Source of the DNA: Cyclobacteriaceae bacterium
GTDB lineage: Bacteria; Bacteroidota; Bacteroidia; Cytophagales; Cyclobacteriaceae
Reading direction: 5' to 3'
Assembly (NCBI GenBank): GCA_016787755.1
Contig: JAEUUA010000013.1
Coordinates: forward strand, 1 to 64,000
Length of the DNA stretch: 64,000 bases
A model generated the notes under the pieces. That model had not been told where the DNA came from. It saw only the letters and a program-made list of their open reading frames with translations, and did not search any database. The position numbers and the translations under genes are program-made. Below, piece by piece: positions 17,302 to 25,896 of the stretch. Each line of letters opens with the position of its first letter. Position 1 is the stretch's first letter.

Positions 17302-17334
17302 CTGAGTACTTCTCAGTAAACTTCATGTCAATGA

Positions 17335-19134
17335 TTAATGAATCTTTTTACCTTTTTGGTCGATTACAACAATCTGGCTTTCTCCATTTGTACCGGTAGT
17401 CTTAATGGTGAGTTCACCCGTGCTAGCCGTATAGAGTAATTCAGTTGGTGTTAATTCAAATTTATAATTAATTGCCCAGGCGAGTCCGGTTGCTTTATTA
17501 ACACGGGCAATTGTGGCTGGAAACCCCTCCTTTACTTTGTTTTGAGAATAGATCAATGCAATGTAAACTTCATTAGCTTCTTGTACCCCTAATCCTTTAA
17601 TTATTGGCAAACTCCTTTTCTTAAAGTTGGGGGCATCCACCGGAAAGGTTGTTCCTACATCCGGAATTCTTGAAGGCGTTATACTATATAAATAACCAAC
17701 CGCCAGCGAATCCTTATATTTTAATCCAATAGTAAAACTTTCGGGTACTATAACCACAGGCTTTGAAGCCCGAGCCTCCTGTACCTCCATAAACAAAGGA
17801 ATTGAATCGGAAGCTGCAATCACCCACTTCAAGGCATTGGTAGCTCGTGTCAATTCGCTTTCCTTCCGCGCTCGCTCCCGGTTTGCATACTCCTTAGTTG
17901 TTTTTACCAAACTCCTTAGAACCGCTGTCGTTCCGTAGGCACGGGAAATAAAATGATTATAGTTCATAGCAGCCGCCTCAAAATTACGGGCAGCTAAATG
18001 GCTTGAAATGCTGTCGAGTTTACGAACGGTGGTAATCTCCGATTTAATACAATTCATGCGAACGATCACACTGGCGGAATCGTGCAAATGTTTATTAGCA
18101 ATAAGACCAGAAAGATATTCCAGTTCTACAATCTTCATCGAAAATAGTTCTGCCGGCATTGGATTTGTGTCAAACTTATTCAATTGAATATATGGGAGTT
18201 TATCAGCCAACTTTGATAATTCATTTTTGACAGAAACGGAATCCTTTTTTAACTTTTCCCGGAGCTTATTGATTTCCACATCATACGCAACAAGTTGATC
18301 GCGCATGGGCACGATTTCTTTTTGAATCGTTTCTACCGATTTTTTTACCCAACCGGAATAATCCCAAACCTTGAGATCACTTAACATAAAGTCGGTTGTA
18401 GTAAGGCCATCTTTCTTGAAATCATCAATCTTTAGAAGGGCTTGTTGTTGGTTATATCCCGTCTTACCTAACTCAGGAAGTATGGTTTTATAGTTTTTGA
18501 ATGCCAGTTGACAAGAGTCAAAAACTAATGATAAGGTGTTTAGCTCTGCAAGCAGAGACTCTTCCGACCTTAAAAACATTTCATTCTCACTAGCATATTT
18601 TTCTTGAATAGCCTTGAACAACACATTTGCTTTCTCATACAATTTTTGAGCTTGTAAGAAATTTGATTTTAGCGGCTTTAATTTCTCCTTCTTTTCTTTT
18701 AATGCTTTTACCCGCGTTTCAATATCTAATTGTATATCCGATTGCTTTATGGCAAATTCAGCCGTGCGCGGATCTCTTCGGACATACACCTGGTAATTCT
18801 CATCATGCCGTTTAATCTCTTTCTCAGTGAGCATGGGCAAAGCCTTGTTCAAAAAGAAAATCGCTGAATCTATGTTATTCAGGAGGGTTTCAGTTTCCTT
18901 CAAGATATCATTTTTGGAAGAGTTTTCTTGATAAATGATCCCCATGTAGAGATAGGCACTTGGATTGTCCGTCTCTGACTGTAGGTAGCGCTTCAGAAAT
19001 GGCTCAGCCATCTCATATTGCTTGGCGTTCAAAAGCTCAATCAAATCCTTGTATTTGACTTTTTGAGCCATTGCAAATGTGCACTGTAAAATTAAAAAAG
19101 TGGCGATTAAAGAACCTTTCCTAGACATTTTCAC
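17335..19134 (-). CDS. Secreted TPR and coiled-coil protein of unknown function
   Basis: 599 residues with signal peptide (SLIATFLILQCTFAMAQ). Residues 30-100 look like TPR helices (YKDLIELLNAKQYEMAEPFLKRYLQSETDNPSAYLYMGIIYQE). The middle (about 130-420) is highly charged helix with coiled-coil character, e.g. KALKEKKEKLKPLKSNFLQAQKLYEKANVLFKAIQEKYA. The last 120 residues are beta-rich. No enzyme motif was seen. A second possible start is the Met two codons on (19128). Convergent with the M1 peptidase gene; divergent from the TlpA-like gene. Confidence 0.7.
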   Translation of the reverse strand: MKMSRKGSLIATFLILQCTFAMAQKVKYKDLIELLNAKQYEMAEPFLKRYLQSETDNPSAYLYMGIIYQENSSKNDILKETETLLNNIDSAIFFLNKALPMLTEKEIKRHDENYQVYVRRDPRTAEFAIKQSDIQLDIETRVKALKEKKEKLKPLKSNFLQAQKLYEKANVLFKAIQEKYASENEMFLRSEESLLAELNTLSLVFDSCQLAFKNYKTILPELGKTGYNQQQALLKIDDFKKDGLTTTDFMLSDLKVWDYSGWVKKSVETIQKEIVPMRDQLVAYDVEINKLREKLKKDSVSVKNELSKLADKLPYIQLNKFDTNPMPAELFSMKIVELEYLSGLIANKHLHDSASVIVRMNCIKSEITTVRKLDSISSHLAARNFEAAAMNYNHFISRAYGTTAVLRSLVKTTKEYANRERARKESELTRATNALKWVIAASDSIPLFMEVQEARASKPVVIVPESFTIGLKYKDSLAVGYLYSITPSRIPDVGTTFPVDAPNFKKRSLPIIKGLGVQEANEVYIALIYSQNKVKEGFPATIARVNKATGLAWAINYKFELTPTELLYTASTGELTIKTTGTNGESQIVVIDQKGKKIH

Positions 19135-19203
19135 TTTATAAATTACTCCAAGTTATTAAAATTAAAGACATTTGACCACAACATTTCAATAACCAAGCCA
19201 ATT

Positions 19204-19797
19204 TTGGATACTATGAAATTCTTTACTAGCCTCCTTAAGTCAATTCTTCCAGTGGTAATTATAGTTGGCCTACTGAAAGCAACTGGCTTCATGGGAGAAA
19301 TTACATATGTGGCTCAATCAGCAGCCATGAAGGCGGGTGTGCTGAATGTAAATCCTTCTGAGCCCGAAAAGGAAACCAAATTTGATTATAGTTTTACAAT
19401 TAAAGATCTTAAAGGAAATAAGTTTCCATTCGATCAGTACAAAGGCAAAGTAGTATTTATAAATCTGTGGGCAACCTGGTGCGGACCCTGTAAAGCAGAG
19501 ATGCCTGGCATTCAAAAACTGTATGCTAAAATGAAAGACGACTCAGTAACTTTTATCATGCTTTCTTTGGATAAGGATCAGGCACTCCCCAAAGTACAGG
19601 CTTACGTACAAAAAAATGAATTCACCTTTCCGATTTTTATGCCCTCAGGTTACCTGGCCGAACAACTGCAAGTACCTTCCATCCCAACCACATTTATTGT
19701 TTCGAAGGAAGGGAAAATAGTATTGAAAGAAGTGGGAACCCGAAACTACGACACAAAAAAAATGCTCGATTTTTTACGAAAGGAGGCAGCCAAATAA
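19204..19797 (+). CDS. Membrane-anchored thioredoxin-like protein (TlpA/ResA family)
   Basis: 197 residues. One hydrophobic segment (about 8-28, LLKSILPVVIIVGLLKATGF) anchors a periplasmic thioredoxin domain. The redox motif is WATWCGPCKAEMPG with Cys93 and Cys96, and the cis-proline region is VPSIPTTFIVSKEGKIV. TlpA/ResA proteins reduce disulfides or peroxides outside the cytoplasm, for example in cytochrome c assembly. The partner is unknown. It ends 21 bp before the sugar-catabolic operon on the same strand and could be cotranscribed, though a functional link is not evident. Confidence 0.85.
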   Translation: MDTMKFFTSLLKSILPVVIIVGLLKATGFMGEITYVAQSAAMKAGVLNVNPSEPEKETKFDYSFTIKDLKGNKFPFDQYKGKVVFINLWATWCGPCKAEMPGIQKLYAKMKDDSVTFIMLSLDKDQALPKVQAYVQKNEFTFPIFMPSGYLAEQLQVPSIPTTFIVSKEGKIVLKEVGTRNYDTKKMLDFLRKEAAK

Positions 19798-19818
19798 AGT
19801 TCTCACTATCTTGCTTTC

Positions 19819-20598
19819 ATGAAATTAGACCTTTCGGGAAAGATTGCTGTAATAACAGGTGCTGGAAGTGGCATTGGAAAAGCAATTGCCCTCCAATTAG
19901 CGCAACAAGGAGCTCATGTTTGCCTGATTGATTTAAATAGGGAAGCTGTAGAAGCAACAGTTCAACAAATTAAACACAATAAATATCTGGCGAATGCGTA
20001 TCCTTGCAATGTTGCTTTACAAAAAGAAACCACTGAAGTCATTGAACAAATTGGTAAAGACTTTGGCACAATAAATATTCTGGTAAACAGTGCCGGCATT
20101 TCTCACATCGGAAAATTAGAGAATACTACTGAAGGTGATTTTGATAGGCTGTATCAAGTCAATATTAAAGGAGTTTATAACTCCATGCATGCTGTTATTC
20201 CATTTATGAAAAAACAAAGGCAAGGAGTTATTCTTAACCTGGCCTCGGTAGCTGCAGGAGTTGGCGTGAGTGAACGCTTTGCTTACTCAATGACGAAAGG
20301 CGCTGTACTTTCAATGACTTTTTCGGTTGCAAAAGATTATATTCAGGAAGGCATTCGATGCAATTGCATTTCACCCGGTCGGGTTCACACGCCTTTTGTA
20401 GATGGCTTTCTGAAAGCAAACTATCCGGGCAAGGAAGAAGAAATGTTCGACAAACTTTCTAAAACTCAACCGATTGGTAGGATGGGGAGACCCGAAGAGA
20501 TTGCAAACCTTGCACTCTATCTCTGTTCGGATGAAGCAGGTTTTGTTACCGGTACTGACTACCCAATTGATGGAGGATTTATACGACTAAATACATAA
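19819..20598 (+). CDS. SDR dehydrogenase, probable 2-keto-3-deoxy-L-fuconate dehydrogenase
   Basis: 259 residues of the classical short-chain dehydrogenase family. The NAD motif is TGAGSGIG (13-20), NSAG lies at 90-93, and the catalytic set is Ser143, Tyr156 and Lys160 (YSMTK). The C-terminal VTGTDYPIDGGF is typical. In this operon, which has a fucose-type permease, lactonase, mutarotase and FAH hydrolase, the best guess is oxidation of 2-keto-3-deoxy-L-fuconate to the 2,4-diketo acid. The adjacent hydrolase (4 bp downstream) would then cleave that product. The assignment between the two SDR genes of the operon is by context. Confidence 0.8.
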   Translation: MKLDLSGKIAVITGAGSGIGKAIALQLAQQGAHVCLIDLNREAVEATVQQIKHNKYLANAYPCNVALQKETTEVIEQIGKDFGTINILVNSAGISHIGKLENTTEGDFDRLYQVNIKGVYNSMHAVIPFMKKQRQGVILNLASVAAGVGVSERFAYSMTKGAVLSMTFSVAKDYIQEGIRCNCISPGRVHTPFVDGFLKANYPGKEEEMFDKLSKTQPIGRMGRPEEIANLALYLCSDEAGFVTGTDYPIDGGFIRLNT

Positions 20599-20602
20599 AC
20601 AC

Positions 20603-21445
20603 ATGAAGTTATTTCGATTTGGCGATCCGGGACGTGAGAAACCCGGAATAGTAATGGACGAAAAGTTATATGACGCTTCCGCTTTTGGAGAAGACTACAA
20701 TGAAGATTTTTTTGAGAATGATGGACTCGTTAAATTAGAAAAATGGCTAGGCCAAAACAAAACATCTCTTTCGGTAATTAAAGAAGGAACCCGCCTTGGT
20801 CCTTGTTTTCAAAGGCCTTCTAAAATAATTTGCGTAGGTTTAAATTATACAAAGCATGCATTTGAATCAAACATGCCACTACCGAAAGAACCAATTATCT
20901 TTTATAAATCAACATCTGCATTATGCGGCCCCACGGATAATCTGATGATACCACGCAAAAGCGAAAAGACTGACTGGGAAGTTGAACTTGCTGTAGTGAT
21001 TGGAAAAAGGGCAACGTATGTAGATGAAAAAGATGCCCTTACCTATGTTGCCGGTTATTGCGTACATAACGATTACTCGGAACGTGAATTTCAACTGGAA
21101 CGTGGCGGACAATGGATGAAAGGAAAAGGGTGTGATACCTTTGCGCCAATGGGTCCATACTTGGTCACCAAAGATGAAGTGGCCAACTTCAACAACCTGC
21201 ACATGTGGCTGAAGGTGAATGGTAAAATGATGCAGGACAACAACTCGGACGACATGATTTTTGAAATTCCCTATTTGGTAAGTTACATCAGTCAGTTTAT
21301 GACCTTACTACCCGGTGATGTAATTTCTACGGGCACACCCTCTGGAGTAGGTCACGGATTTAAGCCACCAGTCTATCTTAAGAAAGGGGATGTAGTGGAG
21401 TTGGGCATTGAAGGGATGGGTGAACAAAGACAAGTCGTGGTATAG
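20603..21445 (+). CDS. Fumarylacetoacetate hydrolase-family protein (2,4-diketo-3-deoxy-acid hydrolase)
   Basis: 280 residues. The FAH fold is clear: IICVGLNYTKHAFE, metal ligands in DWEVELAVVIG (two Glu) and the Asp of HNDYSERE, and the end GDVISTGTPSGVGHGFKPPVYLKKGD. The N-terminal 70 residues form the small beta domain of this family. In the non-phosphorylating fucose or rhamnose pathway, such a hydrolase cuts a 2,4-diketo-3-deoxy acid into pyruvate and lactate. Neighbouring genes support that here. Ureidoglycolate lyase and acylpyruvase share the fold, so context decides. Confidence 0.85.
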   Translation: MKLFRFGDPGREKPGIVMDEKLYDASAFGEDYNEDFFENDGLVKLEKWLGQNKTSLSVIKEGTRLGPCFQRPSKIICVGLNYTKHAFESNMPLPKEPIIFYKSTSALCGPTDNLMIPRKSEKTDWEVELAVVIGKRATYVDEKDALTYVAGYCVHNDYSEREFQLERGGQWMKGKGCDTFAPMGPYLVTKDEVANFNNLHMWLKVNGKMMQDNNSDDMIFEIPYLVSYISQFMTLLPGDVISTGTPSGVGHGFKPPVYLKKGDVVELGIEGMGEQRQVVV

Positions 21446-21448
21446 TCG

Positions 21449-21523
21449 CTAGATGCTGGATACTTGTTGCTGGAAACGAACCAGTGTCCAAATTAGATCT
21501 AGCATCAAGAATCTAGGATCCAG
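21449..21523. repeat. Imperfect 26-bp inverted repeat within the fucose operon
   Basis: Arms at 21449-21474 and 21498-21523 pair at 20 of 26 positions around a 23-base spacer. Each arm is itself built from short related words (variants of GATGCTGGA and CTAGA). It fills most of the 97 bp between the FAH gene and the lactonase gene. It resembles a REP-like intergenic element and could form a hairpin in the transcript. No T-run follows, so it is not a standard terminator. Confidence 0.55.
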
Positions 21524-21542
21524 AATTATAAATCAAGCTTCT

Positions 21543-22382
21543 ATGATGCAATCAACTACCAGAATCGATTCACATCAACATTTCTGGAAGTATAATCCTG
21601 TGCGGGATGGGTGGATTACAGAAGACATGAAAATCATTCAAAGAGATTTTTATCCAGACGAGCTTGCTCCGATTCTCAAAGAAAATAATTTTGATGGGTG
21701 CGTGGCTGTGCAGGCCGATCAATCGGAAGAAGAAACAAATTTCTTACTTGAACTAGCCCAACAACATTCGTTTATTAAAGGTGTTGTTGGTTGGGTGGAT
21801 CTCCATTCTGAATTAGTAGAAGAACGATTGTTCTATTTCAGGCAACATACCAAACTAAAAGGAATTAGGCATATCGTACAAGTGGAACCAAGCGGTTTCA
21901 TGACACAGAAAGAATTCCTTAACGGAATAAAAACCCTGAAAAAATTCAACCTTACTTATGATATTCTAGTTAAGGAGCATCAACTTGAAGAAACTCTATG
22001 GTTCGTAAATCAATTTCCTGATCAAAAGTTTGTGATTGATCACATCGCCAAACCCAACATTGGAAAAAAAGATCGGGCTTTTTGGACAAGGAATATGGCC
22101 GCTATAGCTACATTTCCCAATGTATTCTGTAAACTTTCCGGCCTGGTTACCGAGGCAGATTGGAAAAATTGGAAGCCTACTGACTTTGAACCCTACCTGA
22201 ACACCATATTCACCTGTTATGGAATGAACCGGGTGATGTATGGTTCGGACTGGCCAGTGTGTTTAGTTGCCGGGTCGTATAAACAACAGCTTGGTATTAT
22301 TGAGCAGTACATTACCTCATTTTCCGCTTCAGAAAAACAACTGGTTATGGGTGAAAATGCAGCAAGATTTTACAATCTTTAG
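21543..22382 (+). CDS. Amidohydrolase-family sugar lactonase (L-fuconolactonase-like)
   Basis: 279 residues from ATG 21543 (a second ATG follows directly). An upstream frame from 21453 translates the inverted repeat and has no family match. The TIM-barrel lactonase pattern (COG3618) is visible: RIDSHQHFWKY at the N-terminus (HxH), FVIDHIAKPNI, and YGSDWPVCLVAGSYKQ near the end (metal Asp). These enzymes open 1,5- or 1,4-lactones of L-fuconate, L-rhamnonate and similar acids. Placed among the SDR, permease and mutarotase genes, L-fucono-lactone is the most likely substrate. Confidence 0.85.
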   Translation: MMQSTTRIDSHQHFWKYNPVRDGWITEDMKIIQRDFYPDELAPILKENNFDGCVAVQADQSEEETNFLLELAQQHSFIKGVVGWVDLHSELVEERLFYFRQHTKLKGIRHIVQVEPSGFMTQKEFLNGIKTLKKFNLTYDILVKEHQLEETLWFVNQFPDQKFVIDHIAKPNIGKKDRAFWTRNMAAIATFPNVFCKLSGLVTEADWKNWKPTDFEPYLNTIFTCYGMNRVMYGSDWPVCLVAGSYKQQLGIIEQYITSFSASEKQLVMGENAARFYNL

Positions 22383-22384
22383 CA

Positions 22385-23155
22385 ATGGATTTTCATTTAA
22401 AAGATAAAGTAATTGTAGTAACCGGTGGTGCACGAGGGATCGGTAAAAATATCGTTCGTATATTGAAAGAAGAGGGAGCTCTGGTAGCCATTGTTGATAA
22501 AAGTCCAGAGGCAATCCTGACATTGCCTTCAAGAAACGATCAGGTTAAATTTTTTCAAGCCGATTTATTTACTGCTGATACCTGCAAACAAGTTATTGAA
22601 GATATCGTTTCTGAGTTTGGCCGCATTGATGGACTGGTGAATAATGCCGGTCATAATGATAGCATTGGCCTTGAAAAAGGAACCCCTCAAGAATTCATTA
22701 CTTCCATGAACAACAACGCAGGTCATTATTATTTCATGGCTCATTACTCACTCCAATATCTCAAAAAAAGAAAAGGAGTGATTGTAAACATAGGATCTAA
22801 AACTTCTGTTACTGGTCAGGGTGGGTCATCCGGATATGTAGCCGCCAAAGGGGCAATTCTTGCCCTTACCCGCGAATGGGCTGTAGAGTTACTCCCCTAC
22901 TCAATTCGTGTAAATGCAGTGATCCCAGCTGAAGTATCTACACCGCTATACGAATCGTGGCTTAAGAAATTTCCAGATCCACAGGAAAAATTAAAATCAA
23001 TTTCAAAAAAAATTCCTCTTGAAAATCGGCTGACCAAGGCGGAAGAAATTGCGGACACCGTAGTATTTCTTCTCTCCGAACGATCCAGTCATACTACCGG
23101 ACAATGGATTTTTGTGGATGGTGGTTATACGCATCTCGACAGAGCAATAAATTAA
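22385..23155 (+). CDS. SDR dehydrogenase, probable L-fucose dehydrogenase
   Basis: 256 residues. SDR motifs: TGGARGIG (13-20), NNAG (86-89), Ser138, Tyr151 and Lys155 (YVAAK), and the C-terminal GQWIFVDGGYTHLDR. It begins 2 bp after the lactonase stop, so the dehydrogenase that makes a lactone and the lactonase that opens it are probably translated together. On that basis L-fucose to L-fucono-1,5-lactone is the best guess. A swap of roles with the first SDR gene of the operon is possible. Confidence 0.78.
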   Translation: MDFHLKDKVIVVTGGARGIGKNIVRILKEEGALVAIVDKSPEAILTLPSRNDQVKFFQADLFTADTCKQVIEDIVSEFGRIDGLVNNAGHNDSIGLEKGTPQEFITSMNNNAGHYYFMAHYSLQYLKKRKGVIVNIGSKTSVTGQGGSSGYVAAKGAILALTREWAVELLPYSIRVNAVIPAEVSTPLYESWLKKFPDPQEKLKSISKKIPLENRLTKAEEIADTVVFLLSERSSHTTGQWIFVDGGYTHLDRAIN

Positions 23156-23178
23156 AATCAAAAACCAAGAACTGACCA

Positions 23179-24429
23179 ATGTCCACTCAGCGCCAAAAGT
23201 TTCTTGTTCCATTTATTCTGGTTACCAGTCTCTTTTTTCTATGGGCTTTTGTTCATAACCTTGAACCGATTCTAATTCCTCATTTAAAAAAAGCATGCCG
23301 GCTAAGTGATTTGCAATCGGCTTTGATTGACTCATCCGTGTACATTGGCTATTTAGTTATGGCGATACCGGCAGGTCTTTTCATGAAAAAATATGGCTAT
23401 AAAAAGGGAATTTTATTTGGCTTGATACTGTATGCTGTAGGAGCGCTCCTTTTCTTACCCGCTGCTAACACCCGCGTTTATATTTTCTTTCTGGGTGCCT
23501 TATTTATCATCGCCTCTGGATGCGCCTTTCTTGAAACCGCAGCAAACCCCTATGTAACTATTTTAGGAAAGCCTGAAACAGCAACCACACGACTTAACTT
23601 TTCACAATCGTTTAATGGACTCGGTGCTTTTTTAGCACCACTTTTAGGTGGGCAAATGATCTTGAGTGGTATCGAGCATAGCGAACATGAATTATCCTCC
23701 ATGAGTGCAACCCAACTCAATGACTATTTACAACTAGAAGCAAACGCGGTTAAAATTCCTTATTTAATCATTGCCTTGGTTGTACTTGCGGTTGCAGTAC
23801 TAATTTATTTTACCTCAATGCCTGAAGTTGCCGTAGAAGACAAAAATCAAAAGTCAGGAGTACGAAAGGCATTAAGGCACTCTCAATTGAAATGGGGTGT
23901 TGTGGCACAATTTTTTTATGTAGGTGCACAAGTGTGCGTAACCAGTTTCTTTATTCGGTTTGCTAAATATACAAGCAACACTCCGGAAAAAGACGCAGCA
24001 ATTTGGTTGGGAATAGCCATGTTTGGTTTTATGATAGGAAGATTTGCTGGAACGTACCTTACTCGATTTATTGCTGCCAATCGACTATTGGTCATTTATT
24101 CGTTTATCTGCATAGGTTTGCTTGCCGTTGCAACGTTGGTAAAGTCAGAACTTGCCATGTGGGCATTACTTGCCGTTCCCTTTTTTGAGTCCATCATGTT
24201 TCCAACCATCTTTTCACTTGCCATCGAAGACATAAAAGAAGATACCGAGATAGGCTCATCGTTGGTGGTAATGGCAGTTGCTGGTGGCGCATTATTTCCG
24301 GTATTCATGGGCCTTATTTCTGATCTGGCCAATATTCAGATTTCATACATCATTCCGTTGCTATGCTTTTTTGTTATTGCCTGGTTTGGAATTCGGGGGT
24401 ATAAACCGAATCCGATTCAATCCCTATGA
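23179..24429 (+). CDS. fucP: MFS sugar permease, FucP-type (L-fucose:H+ symporter family)
   Basis: 416 residues with about twelve membrane helices in two halves. The start FILVTSLFFLWAFVHNLEPILIPHLKKA and the segment ASGCAFLETAANPYVTILG are hallmarks of the FucP branch of the major facilitator superfamily, which imports L-fucose and related sugars with protons across the inner membrane. This gene gives the strongest hint to the substrate of the operon. FucP-like proteins also carry other sugars (glucose, galactose, N-acetylglucosamine), so the specificity is not certain. Its stop overlaps the next start (ATGA at 24426-24429). Confidence 0.85.
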   Translation: MSTQRQKFLVPFILVTSLFFLWAFVHNLEPILIPHLKKACRLSDLQSALIDSSVYIGYLVMAIPAGLFMKKYGYKKGILFGLILYAVGALLFLPAANTRVYIFFLGALFIIASGCAFLETAANPYVTILGKPETATTRLNFSQSFNGLGAFLAPLLGGQMILSGIEHSEHELSSMSATQLNDYLQLEANAVKIPYLIIALVVLAVAVLIYFTSMPEVAVEDKNQKSGVRKALRHSQLKWGVVAQFFYVGAQVCVTSFFIRFAKYTSNTPEKDAAIWLGIAMFGFMIGRFAGTYLTRFIAANRLLVIYSFICIGLLAVATLVKSELAMWALLAVPFFESIMFPTIFSLAIEDIKEDTEIGSSLVVMAVAGGALFPVFMGLISDLANIQISYIIPLLCFFVIAWFGIRGYKPNPIQSL

Positions 24430-24755
24430 AACGATATTGCCTTGCCTTGGATTTAATAGACGATCCGGTTCTGATTTCGGAATACGAAGGGTTTCATAAG
24501 AAGCTTGCGCCCGAAATTGAAAAAAGCATTCGTGATGCTGGCATTCAGGTAATGGACATCTACCGCACCGGTAATCGGTTATTTATGATTATGGAAACAT
24601 CCGATGAATTTTCATTTGAGAAAAAAGCCAAGCATGATTCAGAAAATGAAAAAGTACAAGTGTGGGAAAACTTAATGTGGAAATATCAACAAGCATTACC
24701 TCATGCAAAGCCCGGAGAAAAATGGATGCTCATGGAACAGATTTTTGAATTATAA
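24426..24755 (+). CDS. L-rhamnose/L-fucose mutarotase family protein
   Basis: 109 residues with the RhaM-type ferredoxin-like fold: MKRYCLALDLIDDPVLISEYEGFHKKL, with a His for catalysis, DAGIQVMDIYRTGNRLFMIMET, and the end WENLMWKYQQALPHAKPGEKWMLMEQIFEL. These enzymes interconvert the alpha and beta anomers of 6-deoxy sugars, feeding the anomer-specific dehydrogenase. The gene overlaps fucP by four bases, so the two are translationally coupled: the sugar is imported and equilibrated at once. Confidence 0.88.
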   Translation: MKRYCLALDLIDDPVLISEYEGFHKKLAPEIEKSIRDAGIQVMDIYRTGNRLFMIMETSDEFSFEKKAKHDSENEKVQVWENLMWKYQQALPHAKPGEKWMLMEQIFEL

Positions 24756-24759
24756 TATT

Positions 24760-25851
24760 ATGGAACTGGATCAACCAACCCTTATCTCAGCAGAGCAGCT
24801 CAAAGAATTTACCATAAACGTGTTCTTACATTTTGGAGTTCCTAAGGCAGACGCTGTGCAAGCGGCTGATGTCCTAAGTCTTTCCGACTTACGGGGAATT
24901 GATTCACACGGAGTGGCCCGTCTTCATACATACTTTGATATGTTTAAATTGGCGCGGATTAATCCTAAACCAAAAATCACTATCGCACGAGAGCGTAAAA
25001 GTGTGTGCACAGTAGATGGAGACAATGGGCTTGGATTAGTAGTAGGGCCGCATGCTAATCAAATTGCTATGGACAAAGCCGATGCACATGGTTCGGGTTG
25101 GGTCAGCGTTTGTAATACGAATCATTATGGAATCGCTTCTTACTATTCCCTTAAAGCATTAGAGCGCGACATGATAGGTTGGTCAATGACCAATACAACA
25201 AAGTTAGTTGCTCCGCTGTGGGGAGCTGAGCGCATGCTGGGTACTAATCCAATCTCTATTGCATTTCCAGGGTTAAAAAATAAACCCATTGTGATTGATT
25301 TAGCCACCAGTGCTGCTGCATATGGTAAAATAGAAATCGCGAAACGAAAGGGTAAAAAAATTCCAACAGGTTGGATCATCAATAAAGAAGGTGATATGAC
25401 TGATCAACCGGCAGATATGATTGAAGGTGGTGCGTTACTCCCACTAGGTTCACAACGTGACTTAGGCGGACACAAAGGGTACGCGCTTTCAGCGATGGTG
25501 GATATTCTTACGAGTGTGTTAAGTGGTGCAAACTGGGGACCCTTCGCTCCACCCTTCGCTTTGCGTCAGGAAATCCCATCCCGCAGCGTAGGTAAAGGCA
25601 TAGGTCATTTTTTTGGAGCCATGCAGATTGATGGCTTTATGGATGTTCCTGAATTTAAGCTGCGCATTGACGAGTGGATTGAAGTCTTCAGAAACACAAA
25701 ACCTGTAAAAGGACAAAAGGCCGTATTGATACCCGGTGATCCCGAGCACGAAGAGGAAGTGATCAGAAGGAAAACGGGTATTCCATTAATTCCTGCTGTG
25801 ATTAATGACTTAACAGATATTTCTAAACAGACAGGGATTGCATTTCTTTAA
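24760..25851 (+). CDS. Malate/L-lactate dehydrogenase family oxidoreductase (Ldh2)
   Basis: 363 residues from ATG 24760, 4 bp after the mutarotase stop; a longer frame from 24703 overlaps that gene by 53 bp and adds nothing conserved. The family pattern is clear: LSLSDLRGIDSHGVARL (catalytic His), CNTNHYGIASYYSLKAL, MLGTNPISIAFP, and GGHKGYALSAMVDIL. This NAD(P) enzyme group handles L-lactate, L-malate, ureidoglycolate and sulfolactate. As the last gene of a pathway expected to release L-lactate, lactate to pyruvate is an attractive role, but it is inferred. Confidence 0.82.
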   Translation: MELDQPTLISAEQLKEFTINVFLHFGVPKADAVQAADVLSLSDLRGIDSHGVARLHTYFDMFKLARINPKPKITIARERKSVCTVDGDNGLGLVVGPHANQIAMDKADAHGSGWVSVCNTNHYGIASYYSLKALERDMIGWSMTNTTKLVAPLWGAERMLGTNPISIAFPGLKNKPIVIDLATSAAAYGKIEIAKRKGKKIPTGWIINKEGDMTDQPADMIEGGALLPLGSQRDLGGHKGYALSAMVDILTSVLSGANWGPFAPPFALRQEIPSRSVGKGIGHFFGAMQIDGFMDVPEFKLRIDEWIEVFRNTKPVKGQKAVLIPGDPEHEEEVIRRKTGIPLIPAVINDLTDISKQTGIAFL

Positions 25852-25896
25852 ATAACTTAGACTTCTAACCATGTTGAGTGGTCATGACGCTTAAGC

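Noticed and set aside
17301..17317. ACTGAG/CTCAGT hairpin as terminator between convergent genes
   Set aside because: Only six base pairs and no T-run on either side; too weak to list as a feature.
21453..21542. N-terminal extension of the lactonase
   Set aside because: It translates the inverted repeat, while the family pattern begins at the ATG pair at 21543.
24703..24759. N-terminal extension of the Ldh-family protein
   Set aside because: It overlaps the mutarotase gene in another frame; ATG 24760 gives the usual start of the family.
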